Assembly (NCBI GenBank): GCA_963281255.1
Contig: OY725496.1
Span: forward strand, 992,001 to 1,056,000
Length of the DNA: 64,000 bases
Origin: Aphrocallistes beatrix
Taxonomy: Eukaryota > Porifera > Hexactinellida > Sceptrulophora > Aphrocallistidae
Direction: 5' to 3'
Shown: positions 22,274 through 33,671 of the stretch, in pieces
Numbering within the stretch: the first letter of the stretch is position 1
How the letters are laid out: each line of letters starts with the position of its first letter
Notes under the pieces: model-generated
Seen by the model: only the letters and a program-made list of their open reading frames with translations
Told to the model about the DNA's origin: nothing
The model's database searches: none
Position numbers and translations under genes: made by a program

Positions 22274-22900
22274 GGGTGGCTTTTAAGTTCTGTCCCAAGC
22301 TTTATTAGGTATAAAATTTCTTAAACTCAAACAATCTTAGTTATTATGGTCTTTAGAGATTGTAATTCGAATATTCTCAATGATTTTATAAGATTTTTCT
22401 AAGAATCTAAGAACTGGAACTGTGTTTTGTATGGTGAGTTTTGTGAAAAAAATGTGTCCTGGAACGCAGCGAAAATCGCGAATCAGGGCCACTGCTTCTG
22501 TAAAAAATGTCTCGATAATCGATTTTCCATGACGATTTAGCACCAGATACCTTCCATTCACCATTGAAATATTTCACAAATTCATTGAATTTATTATCAG
22601 AAACGAGATAAAGTTATTATTTCACGACTTCAAATTAGGTACATTATGCAAAATCACCCAAAATGGCACTTTTTTTCACATCACCAAAAAATCTGATCCA
22701 AAAGGTTCTCAATACATACTGATCTAAACATTCTATATTTCTACAAATTTAGAATATTCGAGGAGAATGTGAGAGCTAATTTGTTCTGAAATTTGAAGAC
22801 TCTAGAAAGATAATTTGAAAAGCAGTGGTCCCTGATTCTCGATTTTCGCTGCGTTCCAGGACACATATTTTTTTCACAAAACTCACGGTTATAGCATTTT
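22274..22900. mobile_element. Mariner-like MITE or remnant (CAGGGTGGCTTTTAAGTTC)
   Basis: Left end CAGGGTGGCTTTTAAGTTC follows TA. Inside are inverted arms: 22434-22492 and 22830-22888 share GAGTTTTGTGAAAAAAATGT and GTCCTGGAACGCAGCGAAAA. The right terminus is not clear. No transposase motif. Confidence 0.5.
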
Positions 22901-24110
22901 TCTATACTCTAGAGGCTCTCTACAACTTTTTTTCTCAACCTGGTACACATCATATACACCAGACTAAACAACTTGAGCTGGGTGTGAAGTGTGATTTGTG
23001 ATATGAAAATTCAATGAAGTCTCTAATTATAGCTCTCTAAATGGGCTTTCACAGCCTCCATACCGAAGATTTATTGAAGCATCAGGCCGATTAAGCCAAA
23101 TTAACAGGAACAGTAGTATTATCATATAGGAAATTATAATTTGCGGATTGAATGGCAGAATTTCTTAGTATCTACGATCTATACATTTTGAGATTGGCTT
23201 AAACATTCAATTTTTTGTTTCCAGACATTCCTATTAAGATTTTCTGATTTTTTGGATTAAGACCTTCCTTTTGTTGCTCTATAAAAAAATCAAGCATATA
23301 AATGCAGATAACGATGTTTTAAATGAGCTAGAACAAAAGTATTTTCGTTCTAAAAAAAGCCTATTGCGCAATCACATGATGACAAATAAAGTTTTTGACA
23401 GCTGAATTAGATACTTTGATAAAATGTATGTACATGGTAGTGATCCATTTCAAAAAATTTTGAGTGTGTTTAAACTGGCCTTCTAGTTTTCATGCCTTAT
23501 CGGTGGCATACACGGTCATATATTAAGTTGGCCATGGTTAGCCACCACGCTCAGGAATTTGATGGCTTATCCTTAAATTTTGGTGATTATCGCCACCCAT
23601 CAACCAGATTTGTCGAGCAATGAAATGTTCCGAAATATGTTTGAATCTAGAAATCAAATGAAAATCTCGAATAAGGATAAAATGCCCTCCCAAGGGTCCA
23701 TCCATCCTAACAAAGGGTACAAGTTTATAAAGATGCCCAATTTGTAAGTCATGTAGGACCAAATTTTTAATGGCGATATACGTTATTTGCATCTGATTTC
23801 TTCAATTAGATGGGTCACATCGACTGATTCGAATCACTATTGAGAATGGAATGCTGTCACAATCCTAACTCTTTATGTCGTTGCCATGGGCGAAAAGTTG
23901 TCCTCAGGTATCTATAGAGCTGTTGAATAATTCCAGGTAATTAAAGGAATGTGATCACATTCCTGAGTTGAAATGTCATTATAGAGCATAAGAGTGGTTA
24001 TTTAAGATTTCAAAAGAAATTCATAGAAGTCAACAAAAAAAATGGATTATATTTAACCGAATGGAATCATCCAAATAAAGATTTAGTATATCAAAAACGT
24101 TTACAATTTA
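22901..24110. other. Intron/intergenic stretch without recognised content
   Basis: AT-rich and inside the long first intron of copy B. Short ORFs (for example 23538-23792) show no domain. One family-like block (CCTATTGCGCAATCACATGATGAC) near 23365 recalls the CATAGCC foldback family. Confidence 0.4.
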
Positions 24111-24635
24111 TCCGTACGAATGAAACTCGATTAATGTTTGTTTGTTTGTGTATATATATATATATATATATCTATAATGAATTGATTGAAGAAACTGCCA
24201 GGCACAGAAAGCTGATTTTTGGCATGTGGGAGTGTTTTGTCTATGGCAATGCTAATGCTGACTTCAGACGAAAATGATACCTTTTTTATAATTAGTAATT
24301 TCAATTTTTCGACTATAACTTGGTCACTTTAAGTGTTTGAGGCTGAAATTTTAATTGAATGTGTATATTAAGATATCTCAAATATGACAAAACTTTCATC
24401 TGAAAATGATGGCTCATCACAATGTCATGACGTCATCATTACGCATCATAAAAAATTTGTAAATGACAAATTTGATGATTTTTCGTGTGATATCGATTAT
24501 AACAGTGAAACACACATATTCACGTCGAGTAGTTATCTCCCTTATAATTACTCATTGTTAGCCCAGAAACCCCAAGGGTGCCTCCGGCGGACACAAAATG
24601 TCTCCCAGCTGCGAACACAAGCAAGCGAAGCACGT
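24111..24635 (+). mobile_element. Helitron-like family A copy followed by a reversed 5' stub
   Basis: 5' end TCCGTACGAATGAAACTCG after A, (TA)n, the usual body, and a worn 3' end GCAAGCGAAGCACGT. Bases 24636-24701 are a second (TA)n plus a reversed 5' end (ATTAATCGAGTTTTAACAG), so two elements abut tail to tail with one mostly deleted. Confidence 0.7.
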
Positions 24636-24666
<31 letters not shown>

Positions 24667-25046
24667 GCATATACATATTAATCGAGTTTTAACAGTAAAG
24701 ATGACTTCAGTCTCACAATGGAAATCATTGGTAACGACACTGCAATTGACTGTCAGTATTATTAATACTTGCAACCAATAACTAACATAAATTTTAGTTT
24801 TGTTATAGTATATAGCGATAAGAAGGGTATGTGTCACATCCTTTTTGGGGAATTTTGAAAAATATACCAGATACTTGCTTCCAACGGTTGATATGGCGTT
24901 TTTGGGTTGTAGATTCTGAATATTCTATTTTCGAAACTATATGATAAAATATAAAAAGTAGACAAATCCAAAAAATAGGCTACAGACAAGTTTCTAATAT
25001 TGAGTTTTAGGGGTTGTAGATTCAGAATCTCGTATTTTCGAATCAC

Positions 25047-25215
25047 AGGTGACTCCTCTTAATCGGGACCCTTTGGTCCCGGATATTTTGTTCCAATTAA
25101 GCGGAGTTCCCAATTAATCGATGAAATTTAGCATTAGCTTCCATGTAAAGGAACCATACCGTTCCTATATACTTGCCCCGATTAAGTGATTGTCTCGATT
25201 AACCGATGTCCTGAT
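25047..25215. mobile_element. Tigger/pogo-like MITE (TTAATCGGGAC family)
   Basis: About 170 bp with ends CAGGTGACTCC and, reversed, CAGGACATCGG. The interior has TTAATCGGGACC, GCGGAGTTCCCAATTAATCG and GTCTCGATTAACCG. A relative lies at 40108-40275. Confidence 0.55.
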
Positions 25216-25600
25216 CAGGGGCGTCGGAACAGGGGGTCTGGGGGGGCTCTGGCCCCCCCACACTTTTTTTGGTTTTTATTTGTTCATTTATTTTGGGACT
25301 ATCAAAATAGTGTAATAAATTACAGCTATGTCGAAAACATTTTCAGACTGAAACTGTAGTAGAACCACTCCGCGTTCAATCAATTAGTTTCCAATTTGTT
25401 TGAACAGTGTGTTTGGGTTCACACTTTTCTGGATAATTTAGTATCATCACATTCAACTGAGGATTCAGAATCCGTTTATTTGTAATTTCAATCCTCAAAT
25501 AACTTCCCAATTCGTTAGTTTGTCCATATTTGGAAAATTTGTAATGAATGATCTTAATTAAACGATGTATTCAATTATTTATTTTCCTGAGATCATAACA

Positions 25601-25652
25601 TCCTTACTATTAAAACTCGATTAATGTATATTTATTTATATATTTATTTAAA
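25601..25652 (+). mobile_element. Helitron-like family A, isolated 5' end
   Basis: TCCTTACTATTAAAACTCG and an AT-rich tract, cut off directly by the 3' end of the next, reversed copy. Confidence 0.7.
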
Positions 25653-26154
25653 CAAGCGCGCTTCGCGCTTGCTTGCGCTGCGCGGCTAGCGGACACTTTG
25701 TGTCCGCCGGAGGCTCCCTTCGGTCGCCTGGAGTCACATTGGTTAATTATAAGGGAGATAACATCTCTAAATATGTCTGTTCTACTGTGCTAATCGATAT
25801 CACTCGAAAAATCACCAAATTTGTCAATTTTAAAATTTTTGATGCGTAATGATGACGTCATAACAAAGTGATGAGTCATCATTTTTGATGAAAGTCGCAT
25901 CATATGTGAGGTATGTTAGTATACAGATTCTATTAAAATTTCAGCCTTCTATCTCCTATAATGGCTGAGTTATGCCCGAATAACTGTGTTGCTTAACTTT
26001 TAAAAATGTGACAATGACGTTATAATTCCATGATGAGTCGACATTTTGCTCTGAACTCAGAACTTACTGGAGCCATAGCCAAAAGACTCCCACATTCCAA
26101 AAATCAGCCTTCTGCGCCCGGCAGTTTCTTCAATCAATTCGTTACAGATATATA

Positions 26155-27496
26155 CAGGGTGTCTCAAAAGTTTTTTCCGGTTGTACTAAAACCCATAACT
26201 AGTAAACTATAGTATAGAAATCTTACATTATTTGCCAATATAATCTCCTCTAAGTTGGATACAAGAATTAATTCGAGCAGGCATCCCTGAGATCAAATTC
26301 TCCAAAATCGACGGCATGAGTCCATTCCAGATATTTTTCAGGTAATTAGCGAGCTCTGACAAGTTGGTGGCTGGTCTCATCTTGTCAAGCTCTGTTTGAA
26401 TAATCGCCCAAAGATTTTCAATGGGATTTAAATCTGGTGAATTGCCAGGCCAAATTCCTTTTGCTCAGTAGCCTGGAATATGATTGGAAAGCCAGGTTTG
26501 CGTCTTTTTGGCGGTATGGGCAGGAGCCCCATCCTGCATAAAAATGGCCTCGGACATCAGGCGACACATTTTCCGTTCTGTCATTGGGCCTGTAGTTTTC
26601 CTTCTCTTCAAGGTAGGAAGGCAGGACTTCTCCAAAATTTCTTTTATATAGTATTCTGCATTTACAGATTGTTTGAGAGGAAGAAAATGGAGTTCCGAGA
26701 GCCCAGTGCCACTCATCATCCCCCAGACCATGATTTTAGGCGGGAATTTAACTGTTTGAACAGGTTCAATGTTTCGCGCAATCTGACTCCATACCAGATC
26801 GTTCTGCCGATTTGTTGGATGGAATAGTTCAAAAGAACTCTCATCACTAAAAAGAACCCTTTTCCAATCCTGTTAATCCCGAAATTTATGAAAAAGGCAG
26901 AATTGTAGCCTCTGTTCCTTCTGTTTTTCTGACTATTTTGGATGCGAAGGTCTTTTGTATGGCTTTGCTCCGATGGTATTCCTTAAATAGCGATATATAG
27001 TGTCTTTACTAACTCTCTGTGAATTTTTCGAAACGATACAAGCAAGTTTTCGCGTAGACTGCTAACGTTTGCCTAGATATTTTATAATAATGATTTTAGG
27101 AACGCGAGAAAGCCGTGTTGGACGCCCAGACCGAGGTTTGTCCGTCATGGATTTGCCTCATAGAATCTTCGTTTTCCAATTCCAGACAGTCTTAACTGTA
27201 ACCCATAAGATCTGAGCAATCTGTTTCTGGCTAATACCAGATTCTAACATACCGATTGCACGTAATCTCTTACCAATTCTGGAATTTTGGACATCCATTA
27301 TATAAACTATATATTGATGATGAAGTGAGGTCAAGAAAATCACAAGCTGCTAACAAATACAATTGATTTGTATTTCATTCAAACATTATGACCGCTCAGG
27401 TTAAATATTATCAAAAAAGGGCGAGTTTAAATGCAAGCACTGATGTAAAAGGAATATTTTGATTAATTATAAAACCGGAAAAACTTTTGAGACACC

Positions 27497-27499
<3 letters not shown>
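26155..27499 (-). mobile_element. Tc1/mariner transposon with DD37E-type spacing, decayed
   Basis: 1,345 bp with perfect inverted ends CAGGGTGTCTCAAAAGTTTT flanked by TA. It contains a degenerate transposase gene on the minus strand. It lies within the microsatellite of the Helitron at 25653-27557. Confidence 0.85.
26228..27298 (-). pseudogene. Tc1/mariner transposase, inactivated
   Basis: The N-terminus starts MDVQNSRIGKRLRAIGMLES followed by a helix-turn-helix (SQKQIAQILWVTVKTV). Catalytic motifs are readable: LFSDESSF (first D), AIFMQDGAPAHTA (second D) and SPDLNPIENLW (E). Between the second D and the E there are 37 residues, counting one stop codon. Stops break the frame at least three times (PK*S, RD*Q and GY*A, the last near 26465-26470). 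The enzyme would have cut and pasted the element at TA sites but cannot now be made. The spacing suggests a DD37E subgroup rather than classic DD34E Tc1. Confidence 0.8.
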
Positions 27500-27535
<36 letters not shown>

Positions 27536-27557
27536 CATCGAGTTTTAATAGTAAGGA

Positions 27558-28074
27558 TATATAGTATACATATATATCTCTGTAACGAATTGATTGAAGA
27601 AACTGGCGGGCACAGAAAGCTAATTTTTGGCATGCGGGAGTCTTTTGGCTATGGCTCCAGTAAGTTCTGAGCTCAGACGAAAATGTCGACTCATCATGGA
27701 ATTATGACGTCATTGTCACATTTTTAAAAGTTAAGCAACACAGTTATTCGGGCATAACTCAGCTATTATAGGAGATAGAAGGCTGAAATTTTGATAGAAT
27801 CTGTATACTAACACGTCTCACATATGATGCAACTATCATCAAAAAATGATGACTCATCACTTTGCTATGACGTCATCATTACTCATCAAAATTTTAAAAA
27901 TTGACAAATTTGGTGTTTTTTCGAGTGATATCGATTTTAAAACTAAGATGGACACATTTAGAGATCATATATCCCGTTTAATTAACCAATGTCACCTCCA
28001 GGCGACTGAAGGGAGCCTCCGGCGGACATGAAGTGTCTGCCAGCCGCGCAGCGCAAGCAAGCGAAGCGCGCTTG
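27558..28074 (+). mobile_element. Helitron-like family A copy in tandem
   Basis: Directly follows the reversed copy. It lacks the TCC terminus but has the TA tract, CTGTAACGAATTGATTGAAG, the body and the full 3' end GCGAAGCGCGCTTG at 28074. Confidence 0.75.
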
Positions 28075-28075
28075 T

Positions 28076-28390
28076 TCTTACTAAAACTCGATTAATGTTT
28101 GTATATATATATATATCTGTAACGAATTGATTGAAGAAACTGCCAGGCGTAGAAAGCTGATTTTTGGCATGTGGGAGTCTTTTGGCTATAGCTCCAATAA
28201 GTTCTGAGTTCAGACGAAAATGTCGACATATCATGGAATAATGACGTCATTGTCACCTTTTTTATAATTAGAAATTTCAGTTTTTCGACCATAACTCAGC
28301 CATTTTAAGTGATAGAAGGCTGAGATTTTGATAGAATGTGCATAAGAATGTACCTCACATATGATGTAACTATCATCAAACTTTAAATTA
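28076..28390 (+). mobile_element. Helitron-like family A, 3'-truncated copy
   Basis: Starts TCTTACTAAAACTCGATTAA only one base after the preceding copy's CTTG end and breaks off after ACTATCATCAAA. Together with its neighbours it forms an array of adjacent family-A elements. Confidence 0.7.
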
Positions 28391-28459
28391 GCTTCCGACG
28401 CCCATGGTCCTGATTGAGTGGATTTGACTATATATAACAAATTATTTGTTTGATTCCTT

Positions 28460-28985
28460 TAATGGTTTACGCATTATTAGACAATTTTTCACTTTGGTCA
28501 CATTCAGTATTTTGTCTAATAACTCGTAAACTATTGAATCTAGACGTGGAAATTATATTATGGCTTTATGGGAAGTAGTCTATTGGCTATCAAATAAGAA
28601 ATTTGAATGCAGTTATTGCGGTTTTCAAGATATGACCTCAACTGAGCAAAATGCGTTTCCATAGCAACGCTGGAATGTGGCAACATTATATGAAAAAAAT
28701 TCAATTTTTGCGTCAACTCATTCACAGCTCAGTTCTATGCGAAAAAATTATAATAAAAACACTTAGAAGTTCTCTTTAATGGCCTCTGAAAATCACTAAA
28801 TGTGCCCCAAATATAATCTATTCGAAGTCATGTGATGACTTTTTATATATGCTGGTAAAACATTCCGAAGCTCTATTCTGCGTCGTTAATGATTTTAGGC
28901 AGATCCTGTATTAGTTCAAACATCTACGACCGCATCCCTGGTCCATTTTTGAGATTTAGATGGCAGGTCTTATATACAGAGGGCT
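28460..28985. repeat. CATAGCC foldback MITE fragment
   Basis: Carries one central portion and one arm (ACTCGTAAACTATTGAAT, CAACGCTGGAATGTGGCAAC, CGACCGCATCCCTGG, TATACAGAGGGCTATG). Confidence 0.6.
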
Positions 28986-28989
28986 ATGC

Positions 28990-29296
28990 TTATGCATTAA
29001 AACGCTAGGATTTTTTAATGTTTGTCCGAATTGATTAAAGAATTGGCAAAAGATATCAAAATTGGCATGTAGGTGCTAATTGATATGGCTACGATTAAGT
29101 TACAAGATCTAGGCGAAATTTTCATACCTCTACAAAAAAATGAAAATTATTTCGTTAACTTTGGTTTACAATATTTATATATCGTAGAAAAATCCCAAAA
29201 TAGGTTAGATTGAGTAACTCCAGGCTCCCACAGGGCGACTCTGTGGACACACAGTGTCTAAGCCGCGACGCAGCGCATGCAAGCGGAGCGCGCATG
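28990..29296 (+). mobile_element. Helitron-like family B, short copy with both ends
   Basis: A 5' block ATTAAAACGCTAGGATTTTT, the body AATTGGC..TACGATTAAGTT, then a 3' end with GACTCTGTGGACACACAGTG and GCAAGCGGAGCGCGCATG. It shows that the GC-rich hairpin 3' end belongs to family B as well as family A. Confidence 0.6.
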
Positions 29297-29546
29297 TTAT
29301 AAAAAACTAACAAGTCAAGGTGAGCTATAGAACCAAAGTATTGACTATTGATTAACATCGTGATAACTCGTGATACTAGGTTAATAGATGTCTCTAATGC
29401 TGAAATAGACTCTTGCTTATACGAAATGTTTACCAGTTGCGCTAATATGCTCTATGCTGTACCGAAACACCATGTTTTATTCGTTAATCCAATCTGAACC
29501 TACTTTCTATATTTCACACTAAATTCAAAAATATGTTTAAACGTAC

Positions 29547-29619
29547 CTTGAATGTTTCCTTGACAAAATGTAAATCTCAATATTAACAAAAAATAAAATG
29601 CTACAAGCAGAGTATTCAT
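29547..29619 (-). CDS. Signal-peptide first exon, copy B
   Basis: The ATG at 29619 opens 24 codons plus one base, ending at donor CAAG|GTACGT. The peptide begins MNTLLVAFYFLLILRFTF and ends CQGNIQ: a short polar start, a hydrophobic core of about 15 residues and a plausible cleavage site. The exon is the same length (73 nt) and phase as the one at 48873-48945 (MKTLFIALSHLLLVIFIF..), and both end NIQ before the donor. It directs the CTLD/Ig protein to the secretory pathway. Found by reading the minus strand, as it is too short for ORF prediction. No TATA box was identified. Confidence 0.75.
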
Positions 29620-30154
29620 TATTTGAATAATACAAAACAAAGGTCTGTATTAATTTACAATGGTACGGTATACAAGATGTATTGGGCTATATTGTGTGAT
29701 CAATGCATATAAATAATGTTAAACTTGCAGTAATACTATACTCTAAGCATAATATTAACATAATTAATACAAAAACACAAGTGAAACTAGAACTCGTAAC
29801 ATAATATTAATTCTCTTCACTGGTTTATCTAGGCTCACTGTTCTTTACATCAGCATGTATCGAACTAGAACTCGTAGTATATGGACACTTTGTCGATGAT
29901 CATTTCGTCTAACGGACCTTTCGCATCGTCAACATTTAGTCTAAATATTATGTACACTCTACAAGGGTTCACACACATACAATGTAGCTACGTATGCTGG
30001 TGTTAAAATACCCACATCGTTATTTCTAACTAAACAATTTTGAACATGAAGTACATTTTTATATCTATCTTTCCAGAATAATTAAAGGTTCAAATGATCT
30101 ATACATTTTCTATCTTGGTATTTTGTGATAATGACGAGACAATTTCAACTCTGC
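29620..30154. other. Putative 5' flank of gene copy B
   Basis: AT-rich with no repeat family recognised. The promoter of copy B should lie here. Confidence 0.35.
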
Positions 30155-30715
30155 TAACACTGGCATTCCTGCCAACTCGAGTCATGATGAAAACGGGACG
30201 CGGCGTTGAATTTCGCGGCACAAGGCTGGACCTAATCATAAGCGCCAAGTTTTGGAAAATAAAATAAAATCTGGGTGGGTCTGGGGGGATTAAGCACAGA
30301 AAAATTTGTTAATCTTAGACGCTCAAATATCGGTCTACAGCTATTGTTGTCACCTAGGGAAAAGAAAATCTTCTTATCTGTAAGTTTGTGTGAAGTCTTG
30401 CCATACCACAGCTTCCTCCACAGCTGCACTAACCGGCACCACGGCCACCCAGGCTCCAGACCGGGGGGGGCGGCCACCCACACTTGGCGCCTGCACTTTT
30501 TTTCAATTTAATTGGTGGATCTGGCCATCAGCTCAACATCTTGAAAAGTTGGGGGCACTCCCCCCTAATTTGGCTCTATGCCTATGGATGTAATAGAACG
30601 TATTTAGCATGAAATACAAAAGAATGCGACATAATGAATACTTTTCATTTAAAAAATGGGACATTTGAGAAAATTAACTCAATAGAAAAGTGAAAAAATT
30701 TCAAAACGGTTGACT
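30155..30715. repeat. hAT-like repeat with a GC-rich centre
   Basis: Starts near CATTCCTGCCAACTCGAG, includes GTTGAATTTCGCGGCAC and a GC-rich part around 30420-30500, and ends with GAGAAAATTAACTCAATAGA, shared with 21020-21232. ORFs in the GC-rich part show no domain. Confidence 0.4.
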
Positions 30716-31759
30716 TATATGCTCTGATATCAGATGTTAGATTTATTCAATACGATCGGTATGCGCCATCATTTTGTTTTAAAATCAGTAATAGCGACTT
30801 TAGGCAATCCAATACTTATCAACCATCTCTAGATCTTCCAGCAATCCAAGAATTTAAAAAAATTCTAAACTATTATACTATCCGATTGGTAATTTTATTA
30901 AATTTTATAGTTTATAGGGGCTTATAACTACTATTGAAGCAGAGGCATAGGTCCCAAGTTTGAGTGGTCCCTATGTGGGTCACCCTAGTTACTAGGTACC
31001 ATATCTGCAAGGTTATAATTCTGGGGGAAGGAGCAATATAATTCTGGCTCTAGGTTTGGTAATATTTTATTTTTAAAACACATATATAGTATATATTAAG
31101 AATTATTCACATAGGAGATTCTTCTGGTCATACTCTCAAACAAATTTTGTAAAATTATTCCTACTGAAACCTTATTTTCTGAATTCCAAGACTGACAGCC
31201 ATAAAGGCCTAATAAAGTTCGATCAGCATATGACATTCAAATTCACGAATGCAGGTTTGACCCGCCTGAGACTGGTCACTTGGGATCTATGCAAAGGAGG
31301 CAGTTGCCTCCTCACTATTTCTGGCAGTCGTCCCCTGGGACAGGCCAAGGCAGAGACCTACTCGTTGAGGTATCTGCCTCTTGCTCACTTCATTGCTTTG
31401 GAGATTCTGGTTACGCCTCTGGTCAACAAAATCGATAACCAACCTCGACCATCGCAAGAAATTACAATCATGACGTATAGTGTACTTCGTATACTATTTT
31501 TTTATTATACGTATATGATACAATATATAGTATAGGACATCCCACGGGCCCAGATGGTTGTTGTGCCCCTCTATCAAAAAATATGTTTTGTGGTTTGTCC
31601 CCAAAGAGGATAGTGTTATCACCGAGATTCATCCCAGGTAATTAGAAGCACAAGCTCACCCTCCGTGGAGGGCTTTTTACATATTCGCCTTTAATTGATC
31701 CATATACAGTAACAGAGTATTTATGCATATATTATACATTGCATCTTCCCACTATTGAT

Positions 31760-31980
31760 CAGTTATTATATCGCACGAAAAATCACAAATATGTCAATTT
31801 GTAAAATTTTGATGCGTAATAATGATGCCATAAGAGAGTGATGATTCATCATTTTTGATGATGGCTGAGTTATGGTCGAAAAACTCAAATTTCTAATCTG
31901 AGGTCAGAACTTAGTGGAGCCATAGCTGAAAGACTCTCACATGCCAAAAATGAGCTTTCTGCGCCTGGCATATATTTATA
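31760..31980 (-). mobile_element. Helitron-like family A fragment
   Basis: Body blocks TATCGCACGAAAAATCAC, GATGCGTAATAATGATGCC and ACATGCCAAAAATGAGC. Both termini are lost. A possible detached 5' end lies at 32355-32390. Confidence 0.6.
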
Positions 31981-32458
31981 TACCAGTATAAAAGTTAAGA
32001 ATGATTGATTAATTATAAAAATTCAATTGTGACTAATTCAAATGTGTATTATTCGAATCTGGAATCCGATTAGCTGTACCGTTTAAAGGTAATGTTCTCC
32101 ATGAATAGACCTATTTTAGTACAATTTGTATGTGAAATAATGAAGTGTTCAAATATTTTGTCCTCGTATGTTTTGACACCTTTTGTGAAAAAGTGTTAAC
32201 ATTTTTCACAACCAAGTCAACCAAGTTGTACCCAAGTTCAAATCTGCATCATCTAAGGAATATATAGTCTCAAATTGGTGTAAATTGGCCCGATAGATTT
32301 TCCAGGAGCGAGCAGACGGACGTACGGACGTTGCACACCGATCATGACATAATGCATCCTTACTACTTGTATTAAAACTCGATTAAAGTATATATAGTAT
32401 TATTCCTCTGAGATATACTTACTGTCGTAAATGTTCTCCAACAACTGTGAAGATCTAA

Positions 32459-32719
32459 AGGCTGCTCTCAACGGTTCCGAAACGGGAAATTTTTAATCTC
32501 CTTGATTGGTGGAAAAAGAATAAACTTCGGTTCCCATTATTATCAATAGTTGCCATGAGACTATTCGTGATTCAGGCATCCTCATCAGAAAGCGAGAGAC
32601 ACTTTAGTGCTTTTAATGCTCGGCATATCGTAACATCCCAACGGAATGCAATGTTGCCAGAGACTATTGAAGCTGTGTCTGTTGTGTTAGAAGGTTATAA
32701 AAACAACTTGATTTACTGA
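32459..32719 (+). pseudogene. hAT transposase, C-terminal dimerisation domain
   Basis: An open frame of 86 codons without an ATG. It reads LLDWWKKN, RFPLLSIVAMR, ASSSESERHFSAFNARHIV, SQRNAMLPETIEA and ends GYKNNLIY before a stop. These are the landmarks of the hAT dimerisation domain. The upstream catalytic part is missing. At 32765-32894 follows a terminus with repeated GGGTCAT and the end TTTGCAGCTCTG, suggesting the right end of the same hAT element. Confidence 0.8.
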
Positions 32720-32911
32720 TTGTGTTAGACTAAATACTTACATTTACTTGCTCCTAATAATGGAATCATAATGGGTCAGATAATCATGAATGGGTCATGA
32801 CCCATGGGTCAATGGGTCATGGGTCACTACTTCGATGGGTCATATGGGTCATGGCCTCATGGGTCACTTTATGTGATCCATTTGCAGCTCTGCTTTGAAG
32901 TGTGTTTGATA

Positions 32912-33663
32912 CAGAGTTGCACGCGGGCCGGAATTTCGTAACCGCGGCCCGCTATTTGAGTAAATCCAGCCCGCAGCCCGGCCCGCAGTTTTATTAAATT
33001 TTACCCGCGGCCCAGCCCGCGGGCCGGCCCGCAGCCCGCAACAGGCCCGCGAATATCCAGAACATTTGTTTCGCCATACAAATCTTTGTGTACTACAGAG
33101 AATACGTATTGAGAAAGACTATAGGTATTTTAATAAACTAATGAAATAATCTTAACAGAATCCAGCACGATGGGCTGAAGCAATAAATTCTAATGCAGAC
33201 ACATATTTCAGCAAAAGCGAGATCTGCTAGAGATCTCCTAGCGATCTCCTAGCGGTTATTATAAGTCCGGTATGCGAAAAGTCTCGTTCTGATTGAGCAG
33301 AACTGGCTGGACAACAGAGGACTTGGCGAACTAGTTTCCCTAAGATGGGGAGACGGCGGTGGACGGTGGCCCAATATGTTAGAGGATCATCTTCATCGTA
33401 GTCAGCTGTCATCAACAACGTTATAGGATTAGTCAATTCTTCAAAACATAGAAGTTCAATTACATAATTGAATTCGCAATTTGCAGATAAACTATCGTTA
33501 GGATGGACGACTAATATCTAGTAAATATCTTACAATCGTTGAATATAAACTCAGTACTATCAGGTATTGTGCGGGCCTGCTGCGGGCCTAAGGCCCGCGA
33601 CAAAAAAACTCGGACCGCAAAGCCCGCAGGCTGATATTAATACTCGGACCGCGTGCAACTCTG
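32912..33663. mobile_element. hAT element with GGCCCGCGGGCC-rich ends and 8-bp duplication
   Basis: 752 bp. Ends CAGAGTTGCACGCGG and CCGCGTGCAACTCTG are inverted. The 8-bp direct repeat GTTTGATA flanks them (32904-32911 and 33664-33671). Both subterminal regions are strings of CGGGCC/GGCCCG palindromes. A related diverged copy is at 62970-63290. Confidence 0.85.
33227..33436 (-). pseudogene. hAT transposase remnant (dimerisation domain)
   Basis: 69 codons with DPLTYWATVHRRLPILGKL, PASSAQSERDFSHTGLII and ARRSLGDL, the conserved C-terminal block of hAT transposases. It lies inside the 752-bp hAT element, which is therefore an internally deleted autonomous ancestor rather than a pure MITE. The rest of the enzyme is absent. 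Confidence 0.8.
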
Positions 33664-33671
33664 GTTTGATA

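Larger units (their letters stand above)
25653..27557 (-). mobile_element. Helitron-like family A copy carrying a mariner in its (TA)n tract
   Basis: 3' end at 25653 (CAAGCGCGCTTCGCGC reversed) and 5' end TCCTTACTATTAAAACTCGA at 27557. The mariner at 26155-27499 splits the (TA)n tract. Without it the Helitron is about 560 bp. Confidence 0.8.
14635..29619 (-). other. Gene model, copy B: secreted/receptor-like CTLD-Ig-CTLD-CTLD gene
   Basis: Exons in 5'->3' order: signal peptide 29619-29547, CTLD-III 21743-21348, Ig 19472-19168 (frameshifted), CTLD-II 17258-16866, CTLD-I 15021-14635. All borders have AG/GT and all introns are phase 1. The order, phases and sequence match copy A at 48945-36082, so the two are tandem duplicates. 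No FN3 exon of copy B is visible left of 14635, where nested transposons fill the window; it may lie outside or be lost. Introns are swollen by Helitron, mariner and foldback elements. Confidence 0.7.

Noticed and set aside
30232..30593. ORFs in a GC-rich stretch
   Set aside because: Overlapping on both strands, inside a repeat related to 21020-21232, no domain.
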